The notes: a model not told the origin generated them from the letters alone. A stretch of DNA of 64,000 bases from Aminobacter aminovorans (GCF_900445235.1 NZ_UFSM01000001.1:1048501-1112500), one strand, 5' to 3'; counted from the stretch's first letter, positions 34,505 to 43,026 are shown. Numbers and translations: made by a program.

Positions 34505-35572
34505 CTAGATTCTCCTGCCGGTCTCGCCGTCGAAGAGGTGCATCTTCTCGGTGTCGATCTTCAGCGAGATTTTCTCGTCGCGGCTGAGCGGCGCGCGACC
34601 CTTGAGAACCAAGGTGATGATCTGGCCGTCGAGATTGGCTGTGACCTGGGTTTCGGGGCCGGTCGGTTCGACGACCACGACCGCCGCGTTCGGCCCACGT
34701 TCAGCGACCTCCAGGTCTTCGGGGCGGATGCCTACTTCTACCTTGGACCCTGCCGTGACCTTTGTCGTCACCGGCAGCCGCGCAAGAATCTGGTTGCCCG
34801 CCGTGACGCAGACGGGGCCGGTCTCGCTGTTGGCAACAGTGCATTTCACAAGGTTCATCGCCGGCGAGCCGATGAAGCTTCCGACAAAGGAGTTGGCGGG
34901 AAAATCGTAGAGCTCGAGCGGCGTGCCGATCTGTTCGATGACGCCGGCGCGCATGACCACGATGCGATCAGCCATGGTCATCGCCTCCAGCTGATCATGG
35001 GTGACATAGATCATCGTTGCCTTAAGACGGGCGTGCAGGTCCTTGATCTCGGCGCGCATCTGCACGCGCAGCTTGGCGTCAAGGTTGGACAGCGGTTCGT
35101 CGAACAGGAAGACCTTCGGATTGCGCACGATGGCGCGCCCCATGGCGACACGCTGCTGCTGGCCGCCCGACATCTGGCGCGGATAACGATCGAGCAGCGC
35201 ATCGAGCCCCAGGACCGCCGCCGCCGAAGCCACGTTTTTCGCGATCTCCGCCTTGCTCAGCCCCTGCATCTCAAGCGCAAAGCTCATATTTTCGCGCACG
35301 GTCATATGCGGGTAGAGCGCGTAATTCTGGAAGACCATCGCGATATCGCGGTCCTTCGCGGCAAGGCCGTTGACCACCTTGCCGTCGATCGCAATGTCTC
35401 CGCCCGAGATCTGCTCGAGCCCGGCGATCATGCGGAGCAGCGTAGACTTGCCGCAGCCAGATGGCCCGACAAGACTCAGAAATTCGCCGTCACGGACGTC
35501 GACATCTATGCTCTTGAGCACTGACGCCACGCCGAACGACTTGACCAGCTTGCGCACGTTAACGTTCGCCAT
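34505..35572 (-). CDS. Carbohydrate ABC transporter ATP-binding protein (UgpC/MalK-like)
   Basis: A 355-residue ATPase with Walker A GPSGCGKS, Q-loop MVFQNYALYP, signature MSGGQQQR, Walker B FLFDEPLSNLDA and H-loop VTHDQLEAM. The C-terminal third is the TOBE/OB regulatory domain of the MalK group (VGIRPEDLEV). The start is ATG 35572 after AGGAGGTGAGGAG. It is first in the leftward operon, which is less common than binding-protein-first order, so the operon promoter must lie in 35573-36024. Confidence 0.95.
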   Translation of the reverse strand: MANVNVRKLVKSFGVASVLKSIDVDVRDGEFLSLVGPSGCGKSTLLRMIAGLEQISGGDIAIDGKVVNGLAAKDRDIAMVFQNYALYPHMTVRENMSFALEMQGLSKAEIAKNVASAAAVLGLDALLDRYPRQMSGGQQQRVAMGRAIVRNPKVFLFDEPLSNLDAKLRVQMRAEIKDLHARLKATMIYVTHDQLEAMTMADRIVVMRAGVIEQIGTPLELYDFPANSFVGSFIGSPAMNLVKCTVANSETGPVCVTAGNQILARLPVTTKVTAGSKVEVGIRPEDLEVAERGPNAAVVVVEPTGPETQVTANLDGQIITLVLKGRAPLSRDEKISLKIDTEKMHLFDGETGRRI

Positions 35573-36024
35573 CGGCTCCTCACCTCCTATGCGGGGTCGT
35601 CTGATTGTACTTCATCTCGGATATTTGATTGCATCCATTTGTATGAATTTTGGATACAATTATTCTGGCCTTTCGGTGCGTACTATCCGCAAGCCGAGGT
35701 CTCTCTTGGCAATAACAGTCATCTCGACCCATATCGCTCGGGTCAAAATAACTATTTTAAATTCAAAATGTTATGATTCGAGAATTCTATTCTCGCCACG
35801 AGCTCCGGGCTTGATCCGCCCCGATGAGCTCAATGGTTGCCATCATATGGTGACGGTTCGACATTCTCTCTCCTCCCGAGAAAGTGGTCTCATCGAAACG
35901 CTAGTGTATCAATATACTGTTGTCAATGGATACAAAAACTGCGACGAATTCATCCGTCACGATGCCTCGGCGAAAGCCCTGAAAGCCCGGCTGACGAAGC
36001 CGGCACACAAATCCGGAGATCGAT
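35573..36024. other. 452-base AT-rich divergent region upstream of the sugar transporter operon
   Basis: No gene is recognised; this stretch is clearly more AT-rich than its surroundings. It should contain promoters for the leftward transporter operon and the rightward DUF1993 gene. Repeated GTAT/ATAC half-sites are seen at 35639-35659, 35906-35917 and 35928-35934. On the minus strand TTGACA (35920-35925) is a plausible -35 box, but the -10 partner is weak. Confidence 0.5.
35639..35659. promoter_or_regulatory. Inverted repeat TTGTAT-N9-ATACAA, candidate operator
   Basis: A perfect 6-bp dyad, TTGTAT at 35639-35644 and ATACAA at 35654-35659, lies 67 bases upstream of the ATPase start. TGGATACAA of its right half recurs at 35927-35935. 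A related GTAT-CAAT-ATAC palindrome is at 35906-35917. GntR- and LacI-type regulators use such sites; no regulator gene for this operon is adjacent, so the protein partner is unknown. Confidence 0.45.
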
Positions 36025-36513
36025 ATGCAGCCACCGATACCCGCCCTTGTCCGCTCCCTTGGGGCTCTCGATGGCATCCTGCGCAAAGGCGAGCGCTTTT
36101 GTCTCGAAAACGGGGTCCATGCTTCCGAGTTGCTTGAGGCACGCATCGCGCCGACCATGAAGCCGCTGACGCACCAGATCAGGCTGTGCTGTAATCATGC
36201 GTCCGTAGCAGCCTCGCTTCTGACCGGCGAAGAAGCGCTACAGATCGACGGAGCCTTTGAAACGTTCCCCGACCTGTATGCCCGCATAGCTATGGCGTTG
36301 GCCGTAATCAGCAACATCGCGCCGGAACTGTTCGAAGCTGCCGACCTGTCGTTGCAGCAGATCACCCTGGATGATGGGGTCACATCGGTGCCGGCATGCG
36401 TCTACCTGATGGAGTATGCGATGCCGAACTTCTACTTCTCCATGACCACTGCCTACAACATCCTGCGTGGCAAGGGTGTGCCCCTGGGGAAGGCAGATTT
36501 CCTTGGCAGCTAG
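36025..36513 (+). CDS. DUF1993 domain-containing protein
   Basis: A 162-residue protein of the DUF1993 family, soluble and mostly helical. The start ATG 36025 follows GGAGATCGAT. Family features include SLGALDGILRKGERF at the N-terminus, ARIAPTMKPLTHQIRLCC, and the C-terminal MPNFYFSMTTAYNILRGKGV followed by LGKADFLG. The fold is related to DinB-like four-helix bundles; no activity is established for the family. It stands alone, without operon partners. Confidence 0.87.
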   Translation: MQPPIPALVRSLGALDGILRKGERFCLENGVHASELLEARIAPTMKPLTHQIRLCCNHASVAASLLTGEEALQIDGAFETFPDLYARIAMALAVISNIAPELFEAADLSLQQITLDDGVTSVPACVYLMEYAMPNFYFSMTTAYNILRGKGVPLGKADFLGS

Positions 36514-37066
36514 GCTTGCACTGGGCATTGTCGGTCACAAGTCAGGGAGCTGCAGGGCCTACGGAGCGCGCGTGTAGCTTCACGGAGTTGGCAGGCGGAC
36601 ATTCCGGTGGGCCGCTCTGGTCGCGTTGCCAGGCCTAACGAGACCGGGCTAGGGGCCAGGAAACAGAACCCTGGAGTGGCCGGAGCGATCTCCGCCGCCG
36701 TCGTTTGAATCAGAACCGAGCCGCCCGTAGCGAAGCGGTGTTCAATCCATGACAGGCCCGTTGCGGCTTCACGCACGACGCTTCCCAGACCTCTCGCTGC
36801 GCAATTTGTGACAAATTCCACGATCGAGCTCAGAGGCTTCGCCACTGCAGAAGCGCTGAACATGAGCGGGGCTAATGTCTTTCGAATCCTCAGGGTTGCT
36901 TGACCAGATGGTGTCGTGAGCAGCTTGACCCAAGCGGAGGCGTGTCTGCCTCACATTATTCTACAGTGCTGGGTACGCAGATTGGGTACTTGGACGGGTG
37001 CGCGCTTTCTCCGCATCCGTCCTATCTGTTGTCTCTATTGATGAAAGCGCGCCTGATTTGATCCGC
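36514..37066. other. 553-base region without a recognisable gene
   Basis: Several short open frames cross this stretch on the minus strand (36510-36863 and 36769-36954), but none has a ribosome site or a recognisable domain. No tRNA-proximal attachment repeat, integrase or transposase remnant could be identified by eye. It probably contains the promoter-distal flank of the tRNA gene and decayed sequence. Confidence 0.3.
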
Positions 37067-37142
<76 letters not shown>

Positions 37143-37451
37143 GTCCAGCGGATGGCCGCATTTATTGGCGGCCGGAGCCGTCTGTCAAGCGAGCAGTTGA
37201 CGTAGGGGCGACATCGCCCGCATTGGCCCCGGCGGGGCTCCGTATTTCGACGAGCACATACGTTGCCGACAATTTGGTCGAGACGGGCCGTAGAAGGCGC
37301 TGCTAATTCCAAGGGAACGGCGGCGACACTTGCGGTGGTGCGTTGGCTGTGTAACGGCGATCCCTCCTGGCGGAAGAAGCAGGTTCGGCCGGGCGGGACT
37401 TGCCGCTCTGGCCTGCAATGGCTAAATGTCGGCAATTCATTGGAGATCGGC
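37143..37451. other. Intergenic region between tRNA-Ala and yggT
   Basis: 309 bases that should carry the divergent promoters of the tRNA gene and of yggT. No coding sequence with ribosome site or known domain was found on either strand. GGAGATCGG just before 37452 is the yggT ribosome site. Confidence 0.35.
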
Positions 37452-37742
37452 ATGCTCGCCCTCATTCAGACCATCGTTCTGGCCCTCGACCTCTACTGGT
37501 GGATCATCATCGCCTCGGCGATCTTCTCCTGGCTCTATGCTTTCAACGTGGTCAATCCGCGTAACCAGGTCGTCGGCACCATCGGCAATATGCTGTTCCG
37601 GCTGACCGAGCCGGCGCTAAGGCCGATCCGTCGCCTGATGCCAGACCTTGGCGGCATCGACATTTCGCCGATCGTGCTTCTGCTTGCGCTGTTCTTCGTC
37701 AGGCAGTTCATCCTCACCACGGTGGCTCCGCTGGTCCTCTGA
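37452..37742 (+). CDS. YggT family membrane protein
   Basis: A 96-residue protein with two hydrophobic helices (about 3-25 and 68-90) flanking the conserved loop [28 protein letters not shown], typical of YggT. The start ATG 37452 follows GGAGATCGGC. YggT proteins are inner-membrane proteins linked to osmotic tolerance or cell-shape functions in different bacteria, but the biochemical role is not established. A DUF167 gene follows at once, a very common pairing. Confidence 0.92.
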   Translation: MLALIQTIVLALDLYWWIIIASAIFSWLYAFNVVNPRNQVVGTIGNMLFRLTEPALRPIRRLMPDLGGIDISPIVLLLALFFVRQFILTTVAPLVL

Positions 37743-37749
37743 ACTTTTG

Positions 37750-38067
37750 GTGGCGGCCAGCTTCTTCAAGGGCCGTGATGACGGCGTCGAGCTTTATGTC
37801 AGGCTGACGCCGCGTTCCTCGAAGGATGCTGTCGAAGGTGTAGAGCAGGCCGCCGACGAACGCTGCCATCTCGCGGCGCGGGTGCGCGCCGTGCCAGAAA
37901 AAGGCAAGGCCAACGCAGCGCTTGAGAAGCTGCTCGCAGCCGAGTTGGGCATTCCGAGAAACTCCATAAAAGTGGTCGCCGGCGCAACGTCGCGACTGAA
38001 GACCATCCGCGTGACAGGCAACACAGGCGAACTGGCCAAGCTCATGATGGAGCTCGCCAGGCGCTGA
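37750..38067 (+). CDS. DUF167 family protein (YggU-like)
   Basis: A 105-residue soluble protein of the DUF167/UPF0235 family. The chosen GTG start at 37750, seven bases after the yggT stop, has no strong ribosome site, so translation may be coupled to yggT; TTG 37747 is possible too. Family motifs are LYVRLTPRSSKDAVEG, KGKANAALEKLLAAELG and the final VVAGATSRLKTIRVTG. Function is unknown; it regularly accompanies YggT. Confidence 0.88.
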   Translation: MAASFFKGRDDGVELYVRLTPRSSKDAVEGVEQAADERCHLAARVRAVPEKGKANAALEKLLAAELGIPRNSIKVVAGATSRLKTIRVTGNTGELAKLMMELARR

Positions 38068-38161
38068 GCCCGAGCTCTGGATAACGTGGCTTGGGCGCGA
38101 CATACTCCGGTTGCATGCGCGCAGGATGTTGCGGGCATCGCAGGTTCGGAGGGAGTGCGGA

Positions 38162-38770
38162 ATGCGGAAGCTTGTCTTGGCACTGGCGCTTGCCATGCCG
38201 TTGCACCAGGCCGTGGCCGAAGACATCTCCAGCGTCTATGTCGAGACCAGGACCGAAACGGACTGCGTGGTCTTCGACAAGGCCGGCGCCGATGACGGCG
38301 ACTATGCCAACATGATCTGCCCGGGATATCGCGGCTACCCAGTGTTGGTGTTTTCAGCCGACCTCAGGGAGTCCGTGTTCTACGGTTTCCCGCCCGCCGA
38401 TTTCGTCGACATCCCGTGGCAGAGCTTCGAGACGTTCAACAGAAGTGCCGGCAAGGCCGAGTGGCGCATTTCGAGCCATGACGGCAAGGTGGTCCCGTTC
38501 GCGACCATCCGCCGCTGGTACGTGCAGTCGGACCAGGCGGAGGGGGACAAGGAAATCGAGGTGCTGGTGGTGGCGAAGGTCGGGCAGCCGGGCAAGGCGG
38601 ACGGCTGCGTTGTTGCATTGGTGATGGCGAGCGGCGAACCCAAGGCCAACGAGTTGGCGCGCAAGATCGCCGACGAACAGGTTCGCGACTTTGCCTGCGG
38701 CTCGGACGAAAGAGTGATCGTCGGCGATCCGATGCCGGTGTTCTACTCGGAAGGCAAGACCAAGAATTAG
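38162..38770 (+). CDS. Exported hypothetical protein
   Basis: A 202-residue protein with a Sec signal peptide (MRKLVLALALAMPLHQAVAE, cleavage near residue 20). The start is ATG 38162 with GGAGGGAG upstream. The mature part has cysteines in DCVVFDK, NMICPGY, DGCVVALV and DFACGSDE, which could form disulfides in the periplasm. No known domain was recognised. A GC-rich dyad follows the stop. It is transcribed alone, convergent with the pyrophosphatase gene. Confidence 0.8.
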   Translation: MRKLVLALALAMPLHQAVAEDISSVYVETRTETDCVVFDKAGADDGDYANMICPGYRGYPVLVFSADLRESVFYGFPPADFVDIPWQSFETFNRSAGKAEWRISSHDGKVVPFATIRRWYVQSDQAEGDKEIEVLVVAKVGQPGKADGCVVALVMASGEPKANELARKIADEQVRDFACGSDERVIVGDPMPVFYSEGKTKN

Positions 38771-38799
38771 GGCGCGGCCGGCAATGCCGACCCGCGCCC
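38770..38799. terminator. GC-rich dyad between convergent genes
   Basis: GGGCGCGG at 38770-38777 pairs with CCGCGCCC at 38792-38799 around a 14-base loop. It separates the exported protein gene from the convergent ppa gene. There is no T-run, so termination efficiency is uncertain. Confidence 0.35.
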
Positions 38800-38833
38800 C
38801 ATGTTCACCAGACGATGCTGGACGCGAGAAGCT

Positions 38834-39370
38834 TTAGGCCTTCAGGGCCTTGGCGCGGTCGATGGCCTCGACGATCATCTTCTTGGCATAGGCGGCATCG
38901 TGCCAGCCGCCGATCTTGACCCACTTGCCGGGCTCGAGATCCTTGTAGTGGCCGAAGAAGTGCTCGATCTGCTGCAGCGTGATCTCGGGCAGGTCGGTGT
39001 GGTTGAAGACGTTTTCGTAGCGGCGGGTCAGCTTGGGCGACGGGACGGCGATGACCTTTTCGTCCTGGCCGGCATTGTCTTCCATGACCAGCACGCCGAT
39101 CGGGCGAACGTTGATGACGCAGCCGGGAATGAGCTGGCGGGTGTTGCAGACCAGGACGTCGATCGGGTCGCCGTCGCCGGAAAGCGTGTGCGGCACGAAG
39201 CCGTAGTTACCCGGATAGTGCATCGGGGTGTAGAGGAAGCGGTCGACGACGAGCGTGCCGGCTTCCTTGTCCATCTCGTACTTGATCGGCTGGCCGCCGA
39301 CAGGCACTTCGACGATCACGTTGACGTCTTCAGGCGGATTCTTGCCGATCGAAATCGCATCGATGCGCAT
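38834..39370 (-). CDS. ppa: Inorganic pyrophosphatase
   Basis: A 178-residue family I soluble pyrophosphatase, the normal bacterial size. It hydrolyses PPi from nucleic-acid and other biosyntheses, using Mg2+. The signature DGDPIDVLV carries the metal-binding aspartates, preceded by [24 protein letters not shown] and the [14 protein letters not shown] stretch supply the lysine, arginine and tyrosine active-site residues. The start ATG 39370 follows GGAGCTTCCC. It is monocistronic. Confidence 0.97.
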   Translation of the reverse strand: MRIDAISIGKNPPEDVNVIVEVPVGGQPIKYEMDKEAGTLVVDRFLYTPMHYPGNYGFVPHTLSGDGDPIDVLVCNTRQLIPGCVINVRPIGVLVMEDNAGQDEKVIAVPSPKLTRRYENVFNHTDLPEITLQQIEHFFGHYKDLEPGKWVKIGGWHDAAYAKKMIVEAIDRAKALKA

Positions 39371-39474
39371 GGGGAAGCTCCAGAATTAAAGGTGCCTCCC
39401 GATAAACGCCTTGGGCCGCGTGTGCAATGCAATATTGATATCCGCGGACTGCGACGAAAGGCTTGCTTTCCGGA

Positions 39475-39981
39475 TCACTCCCAGACGAAAGCGACTTTCT
39501 TCAGCGCCTTGTGGTCGAAAACCTCGACACCTTCGGCAATGTCGCGGCCGCCGGCGCCGGAATAGAAGGCGAGCGCGTTGTCGTTCTCCTCGAGCGCCCA
39601 GACCACCATGCCCTTGAGGCCGTGGTCGGCGAGGCGCTGGCGTGCGGCGGCGAAGAGACGGCTGCCGAGGCCGATGCCCTGGCATTCGGGGCGCAGGTAG
39701 AGCTCGTAGATCTCACCCTGCTGCTTGAGTTCGCGGGCGCGGTTGCGGCCGAGCGTGGCGTAACCGGCGATCTTGCCGCCGATCTCGATCACCAGAACGG
39801 TTGCGGCGCGGCGGATGGCGTTGGCCCACCATTCGCCGCCCCGGCGGTTGATCATCGTGGTCAGGGCGCGGTGCGGGATGATGCCGGAATAGGCGCCGCG
39901 CCAAGCCTCGTGATGGACCTCGGCGATGGCGTCCGCGTCGCGAGGTTCGGCTTTCCTGATGTCGATCGTCAGCGTGTTCAT
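39475..39981 (-). CDS. GNAT-family N-acetyltransferase
   Basis: A 168-residue acetyl-CoA-dependent acetyltransferase. The GNAT core is visible: IRKAEPRDADAIAEVHHEAW at the N-terminus, then IGGKIAGYATLG, and the acetyl-CoA-binding motif A stretch LYLRPECQGIGLGSRLF. The C-terminal ENDNALAFYSGAGG matches motif B. The start is ATG 39981. The acceptor is unknown. It stands alone upstream of ppa on the same strand. Confidence 0.9.
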   Translation of the reverse strand: MNTLTIDIRKAEPRDADAIAEVHHEAWRGAYSGIIPHRALTTMINRRGGEWWANAIRRAATVLVIEIGGKIAGYATLGRNRARELKQQGEIYELYLRPECQGIGLGSRLFAAARQRLADHGLKGMVVWALEENDNALAFYSGAGGRDIAEGVEVFDHKALKKVAFVWE

Positions 39982-40110
39982 AGTTTCTTAACCATAGACC
40001 GCGTCGCGACAGTTGCAAAGTCTTCGCCGGCACGCGGAATGGCGTTTCACATGATCGGGATCGATGATCAGGAGCAGGTGTGTCCAAATGGACTCACCCG
40101 GGCCGTGGGG

Positions 40111-40749
40111 TCAGATCTCGACGAGATGGTCGTCGAGTTCGTTGACGTCATGCGAGGACACCGGGAAATGCCTGGCCAGCAAGGTGCCGACGGTAGCGAT
40201 GGCCGCAACGAAGCCGTCAGCAAGATCGTTTGCGCGGGCCTGCCCGGTGAGGTCGCGAACGATGTCGTCCCAGGTGTCCTGCGGCACCTTGGCGTGAATG
40301 CCGGCGTCGGCGACGACCTCCGCGTAGCGTTCGGCCAGCGAAACGAAGATCAGCACGCCGGTGCGCGCGGTGGTGAGATGCACGTTGCGGGCATAGAACT
40401 GCCTGAGCGCATTGGCGTGGGCGGCGCGGTAGAGCAGGCCGCGCGGGATGAGCCGGATACGCAAGCCGGGCAGCCACCACAACAGCGCGCAGGCAGCCGC
40501 CACCGCCAGCAGTTGGACGATTACGAAGTGCGGCAGCCGGACGGCGACCCACCAATACTCAAGCGCGAAGGCAGCAGCGAGGCTGACCAGCAGGATGCCT
40601 GTGATGACGGCGAAGGCGGCGGCAAAGAAGTAGCCATCGCTGCGATGGGCAACGACGCAGTAGATCTCGCCCGAGGTCTGGGCTTCGGCGGTGCGGATGG
40701 CCGCGGCAATGCGCTCGTGGTCACCGGGGGTGAGCGTGGTCTGGGTCAT
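40111..40749 (-). CDS. TPM-domain membrane protein
   Basis: A 212-residue protein with two adjacent membrane helices near residues 40-60 and 70-95 and a C-terminal TPM domain (GVLIFVSLAERYAEVVADAGIHAKV). The start ATG 40749 is six bases downstream of the larger TPM gene, so the two are in one operon with lemA. TPM proteins of this kind have been linked to photosystem repair in plants and to membrane quality control, but the bacterial role is unproven. Confidence 0.85.
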   Translation of the reverse strand: MTQTTLTPGDHERIAAAIRTAEAQTSGEIYCVVAHRSDGYFFAAAFAVITGILLVSLAAAFALEYWWVAVRLPHFVIVQLLAVAAACALLWWLPGLRIRLIPRGLLYRAAHANALRQFYARNVHLTTARTGVLIFVSLAERYAEVVADAGIHAKVPQDTWDDIVRDLTGQARANDLADGFVAAIATVGTLLARHFPVSSHDVNELDDHLVEI

Positions 40750-40755
40750 GTCGTC

Positions 40756-41583
40756 TTACCAGCTCCCCGATGAACCGCCGCCGCCGGAGGAGCCACCCCC
40801 GCCGGAGAAACCGCCGCCACCTCCGCCCGAGGACCAACCTCCGCCGCCGCCACCCGAGGACCAGCCGCCGCCTGACGACGACGAGCCGGAACGCTGGTTG
40901 TAGTTGAAGGTCATGCCGAGCCACTCGTAGCGGCCGGGTCCAAGCTTGCGGCCGTAGATGCGCGGCAGGATGGCCATGGCGATACCGCCGAAGAAAAGTG
41001 CCGCCCACAGCGCTATGAACACGAAGAAGATGATGTCGTCTTCGCTGAGACCGGAGAACTGGCTCTGCTCGTTGCGCTTGGCGCGCGCCTCGAGTTCGGC
41101 GCCTTCGCCCTCGACGACCATGACAATATCGTCGACCGCCCTGGAAATGCCGCCCGAGAAATCGCCGCCGCGGAAGGCCGGCACCATGGTGTTTTCGATA
41201 ATCAGCTTGGTGTGTAGGTCGGTGAGCACGCCTTCAAGGCCATAACCCACCTCGATGCGCATGCGCCGGTCGTTGGGAGCTACGATCAGCAGCACACCGT
41301 TGTCCTCGCCGGCCTGGCCGAGCTTCCAGGCACGGAACAGACGATTGGCGTAGGGCTCGATCTCCTCGCCATCGAGGCTGGGGATTGTGGCGACGACGAT
41401 CTGGTCGGAGGATTTCTGCTCGAAGGCTGCGAGTTTCTGAACGAGTTCGGCTTCGGTGGCAGCGTCAATGATGCCGGCGTCGTCGACGACGCGGCCGGTG
41501 AGGGCGGGAAGTTCAGCGGCGAAAGCGGGGGCCGCGAACAGCAGAATCAGAAGTGCGAGAACCGCAGGGAAGTGCTTGAACAC
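40756..41583 (-). CDS. TPM-domain protein with Gly/Ser-rich tail (YgcG-like)
   Basis: A 275-residue protein that starts at GTG 41583. Upstream of that codon the reading frame consists of a palindromic repeat, and AGAGGGGGGT just before GTG is the ribosome site. The signal peptide is FKHFPAVLALLILLFAAPA with cleavage after FAA. The TPM domain spans about 30-155 (GRVVDDAGIIDAATEAEL, LLIVAPNDRRMRIEVGYGLEG). One membrane helix lies near 195-215, then a Gly/Ser-rich tail of some 35 residues. In the usual lemA-TPM pairing it works at the membrane; its molecular function is unknown. Confidence 0.88.
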   Translation of the reverse strand: MFKHFPAVLALLILLFAAPAFAAELPALTGRVVDDAGIIDAATEAELVQKLAAFEQKSSDQIVVATIPSLDGEEIEPYANRLFRAWKLGQAGEDNGVLLIVAPNDRRMRIEVGYGLEGVLTDLHTKLIIENTMVPAFRGGDFSGGISRAVDDIVMVVEGEGAELEARAKRNEQSQFSGLSEDDIIFFVFIALWAALFFGGIAMAILPRIYGRKLGPGRYEWLGMTFNYNQRSGSSSSGGGWSSGGGGGGWSSGGGGGGFSGGGGSSGGGGSSGSW

Positions 41584-41740
41584 CCCCCTCTGGCCAGCCG
41601 GCCATCTCCCCCGCATGGGGGGAGATTGGCAGCGCCGGCCTTGGTGCTGGACATTCAATGTTTGCGATGAATACAGGCCGTGCGTCCAGCTGATCTCCCC
41701 CTTTGCGGGGGAGATGGCCGGCAGGCCAGAGGGGGGTGTC
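41580..41740. repeat. Inverted pair of palindromic repeats between lemA and the YgcG-like gene
   Basis: Arm A (41580-41631) and arm B (41690-41740) are near-identical inverted copies of about 48 bases. Each carries its own hairpin, CATCTCCCCC with GGGGGAGAT, and the CCAGAGGGGGGTGT end. About 60 bases separate them. The outer end of arm A contains the ribosome site and GTG start of the gene at 40756-41583. Such CTGGCC/GGCCAG palindromes are common in rhizobial intergenic DNA. Confidence 0.75.
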
Positions 41741-41805
41741 CAGGCGCCCGCGCTCAAAGTCATCCCTGCAACTTTACCGATGCGGTCCAGCTATGCCTGT
41801 CGTCA

Positions 41806-42441
41806 TCACCCGCCCTGGCTGGTGCCGAAATTCACCTTGGGCGCGTCGAGCTTGTCTTCGGCGACGGTGAAATTCTGGAACGGCTGGTTGCGGAACCAGA
41901 GCGTGTTCCAGACCATGGCTGGGAAGGTCTTGAGCGAGGTGTTGTAGACGCGAACCGTCTCGATGTAGTCGCGGCGAGCAACGGCAATGCGGTTTTCGGT
42001 GCCTTCGAGTTGGGCCTGCAAGGCGAGGAAATTCTGGTTGGCCTTGAGGTCGGGGTAGTTTTCGACCACGGCGAGCAGGCGCGACAGCGCGCTGGTGAGG
42101 CCGGCCTGGTTGTCCTGGAAAGCCTTGAAGGCGTTGGGATCGGTCAGCGTTTCCGGCGTCACCGTCACCTGGGTTGCCTTGGCGCGGGCCTCGACGACGC
42201 CTTCGAGCGTATCCTTTTCATGCGAGGCATAACCCTTCACCGTCTCGACCAGGTTGGGGATCAGGTCGGCGCGGCGCTGATACTGGTTCAGCACTTCGCT
42301 CCAGGCGGCCTTCGCCTGCTCTTCCTGGGTCGGGATGGTGTTGTAACCACAGGCCGACAGCAACGGCATGACGATCGCTAGGAGGACGAAAGCCGGAAGC
42401 AGACGGAAAGCAGGTAGTGCCGACGAAGCTTGCATGCGCAT
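41806..42441 (-). CDS. lemA: LemA family lipoprotein
   Basis: A 211-residue LemA-family protein. The start ATG 42441 follows GAGGACAAACAG. The N-terminus has a hydrophobic stretch ending in the lipobox LSAC (cysteine near residue 31), so it is probably lipidated. The family core is YQRRADLIPNLVETVKGYASHEK, then DNQAGLTSALSRLLAVVENYPDLKANQNF and TENRIAVARRDY, forming long amphipathic helices. It begins the leftward lemA-TPM-TPM operon interrupted by the inverted repeats at 41580-41740. Confidence 0.95.
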   Translation of the reverse strand: MRMQASSALPAFRLLPAFVLLAIVMPLLSACGYNTIPTQEEQAKAAWSEVLNQYQRRADLIPNLVETVKGYASHEKDTLEGVVEARAKATQVTVTPETLTDPNAFKAFQDNQAGLTSALSRLLAVVENYPDLKANQNFLALQAQLEGTENRIAVARRDYIETVRVYNTSLKTFPAMVWNTLWFRNQPFQNFTVAEDKLDAPKVNFGTSQGG

Positions 42442-42544
42442 CTGTTTGTCCTCGACAAAGCAACTGATACGACAGCATTATCGAAAAACAGTGCCGGAGA
42501 AAACCGGCGTTTGATTTGGCGCGAATGCCTGGAGAATTTCGACG

Positions 42545-42802
42545 ATGGCGTCGCCAAGAGACAGCGAAGGCGAAAAGGAATCGCGCCGGATACTCGACCG
42601 CATTGCGCGCGAGAGCGAACCCGGCGGCGCCTCCTTCGTGTCGCGCAAGACAGGCGAAATGCGCAATCATCTCTCGGCTGCCGACGTCGACAAGTCCGAC
42701 CCGATCGAGCACATCGGCACGCGCATCGGCCGCATCCTCGGCTTTCTCCTGACCATCGGCCTTGTTCTGTGGCTGATCAACTATCTCGTTCGAGGCGGAT
42801 AG
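42545..42802 (+). CDS. Small single-pass membrane protein (tandem pair, first copy)
   Basis: An 85-residue protein with a charged cytoplasmic part, including ESRRILDRIARESEPGGASF, and one C-terminal membrane helix (about 62-82: ILGFLLTIGLVLWLINYLV). It starts at ATG 42545; GAGAATTTCGACG precedes it. The same ESRRIL...RES..GG.SFV motif is found in the next gene, so the two look like a tandem duplication. No known domain is recognised. The stop overlaps the next start by one base. Confidence 0.8.
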   Translation: MASPRDSEGEKESRRILDRIARESEPGGASFVSRKTGEMRNHLSAADVDKSDPIEHIGTRIGRILGFLLTIGLVLWLINYLVRGG

Positions 42803-43026
42803 TGGTGACGGGCAATGACGACGAGGGGCCGGCGGAGTCTCGTCGCATCCTCGAACGGTTGTCGCGTGAGAGCGACCATGGCGGACGTTCGTTTGTCGCA
42901 CGCCATAGATATGCTGCGAAAGAGAAGGGCGAGACATCCAACGGCCTGTACATGCTGCTGGGCGCCGTGTTGGCCATCGCGCTTTTCTTCTGGTTGTTGT
43001 CTTACATAGCGGTGGTGAAAACCTGA
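42802..43026 (+). CDS. Small single-pass membrane protein (tandem pair, second copy)
   Basis: A 74-residue protein; the start is GTG 42802 or GTG 42805, after GAGGCGGATA. The N-terminal motif AESRRILERLSRESDHGGRS parallels the preceding gene. A membrane helix occupies the C-terminus (LYMLLGAVLAIALFFWLLSYIAV). Its stop overlaps the pyridoxal kinase start (43024-43026), so the small genes are translated ahead of and coupled to pdxY. Function is unknown. Confidence 0.75.
   Translation: MVTGNDDEGPAESRRILERLSRESDHGGRSFVARHRYAAKEKGETSNGLYMLLGAVLAIALFFWLLSYIAVVKT

Noticed and set aside
33305..35524. Plus-strand open frame (739 codons) opposite the sugar transporter genes
   Set aside because: It is antisense to the ATPase and binding-protein genes, which carry complete ABC and SBP motifs.
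35370..36137. Plus-strand frame of 255 codons spanning the divergent control region
   Set aside because: It begins antisense inside the ATPase gene, runs through the AT-rich promoter region and overlaps the DUF1993 gene; no domain is visible.
36510..36954. Minus-strand frames of 117 and 61 codons beside the tRNA
   Set aside because: No ribosome site, no domain, and mutually overlapping; treated as non-coding.
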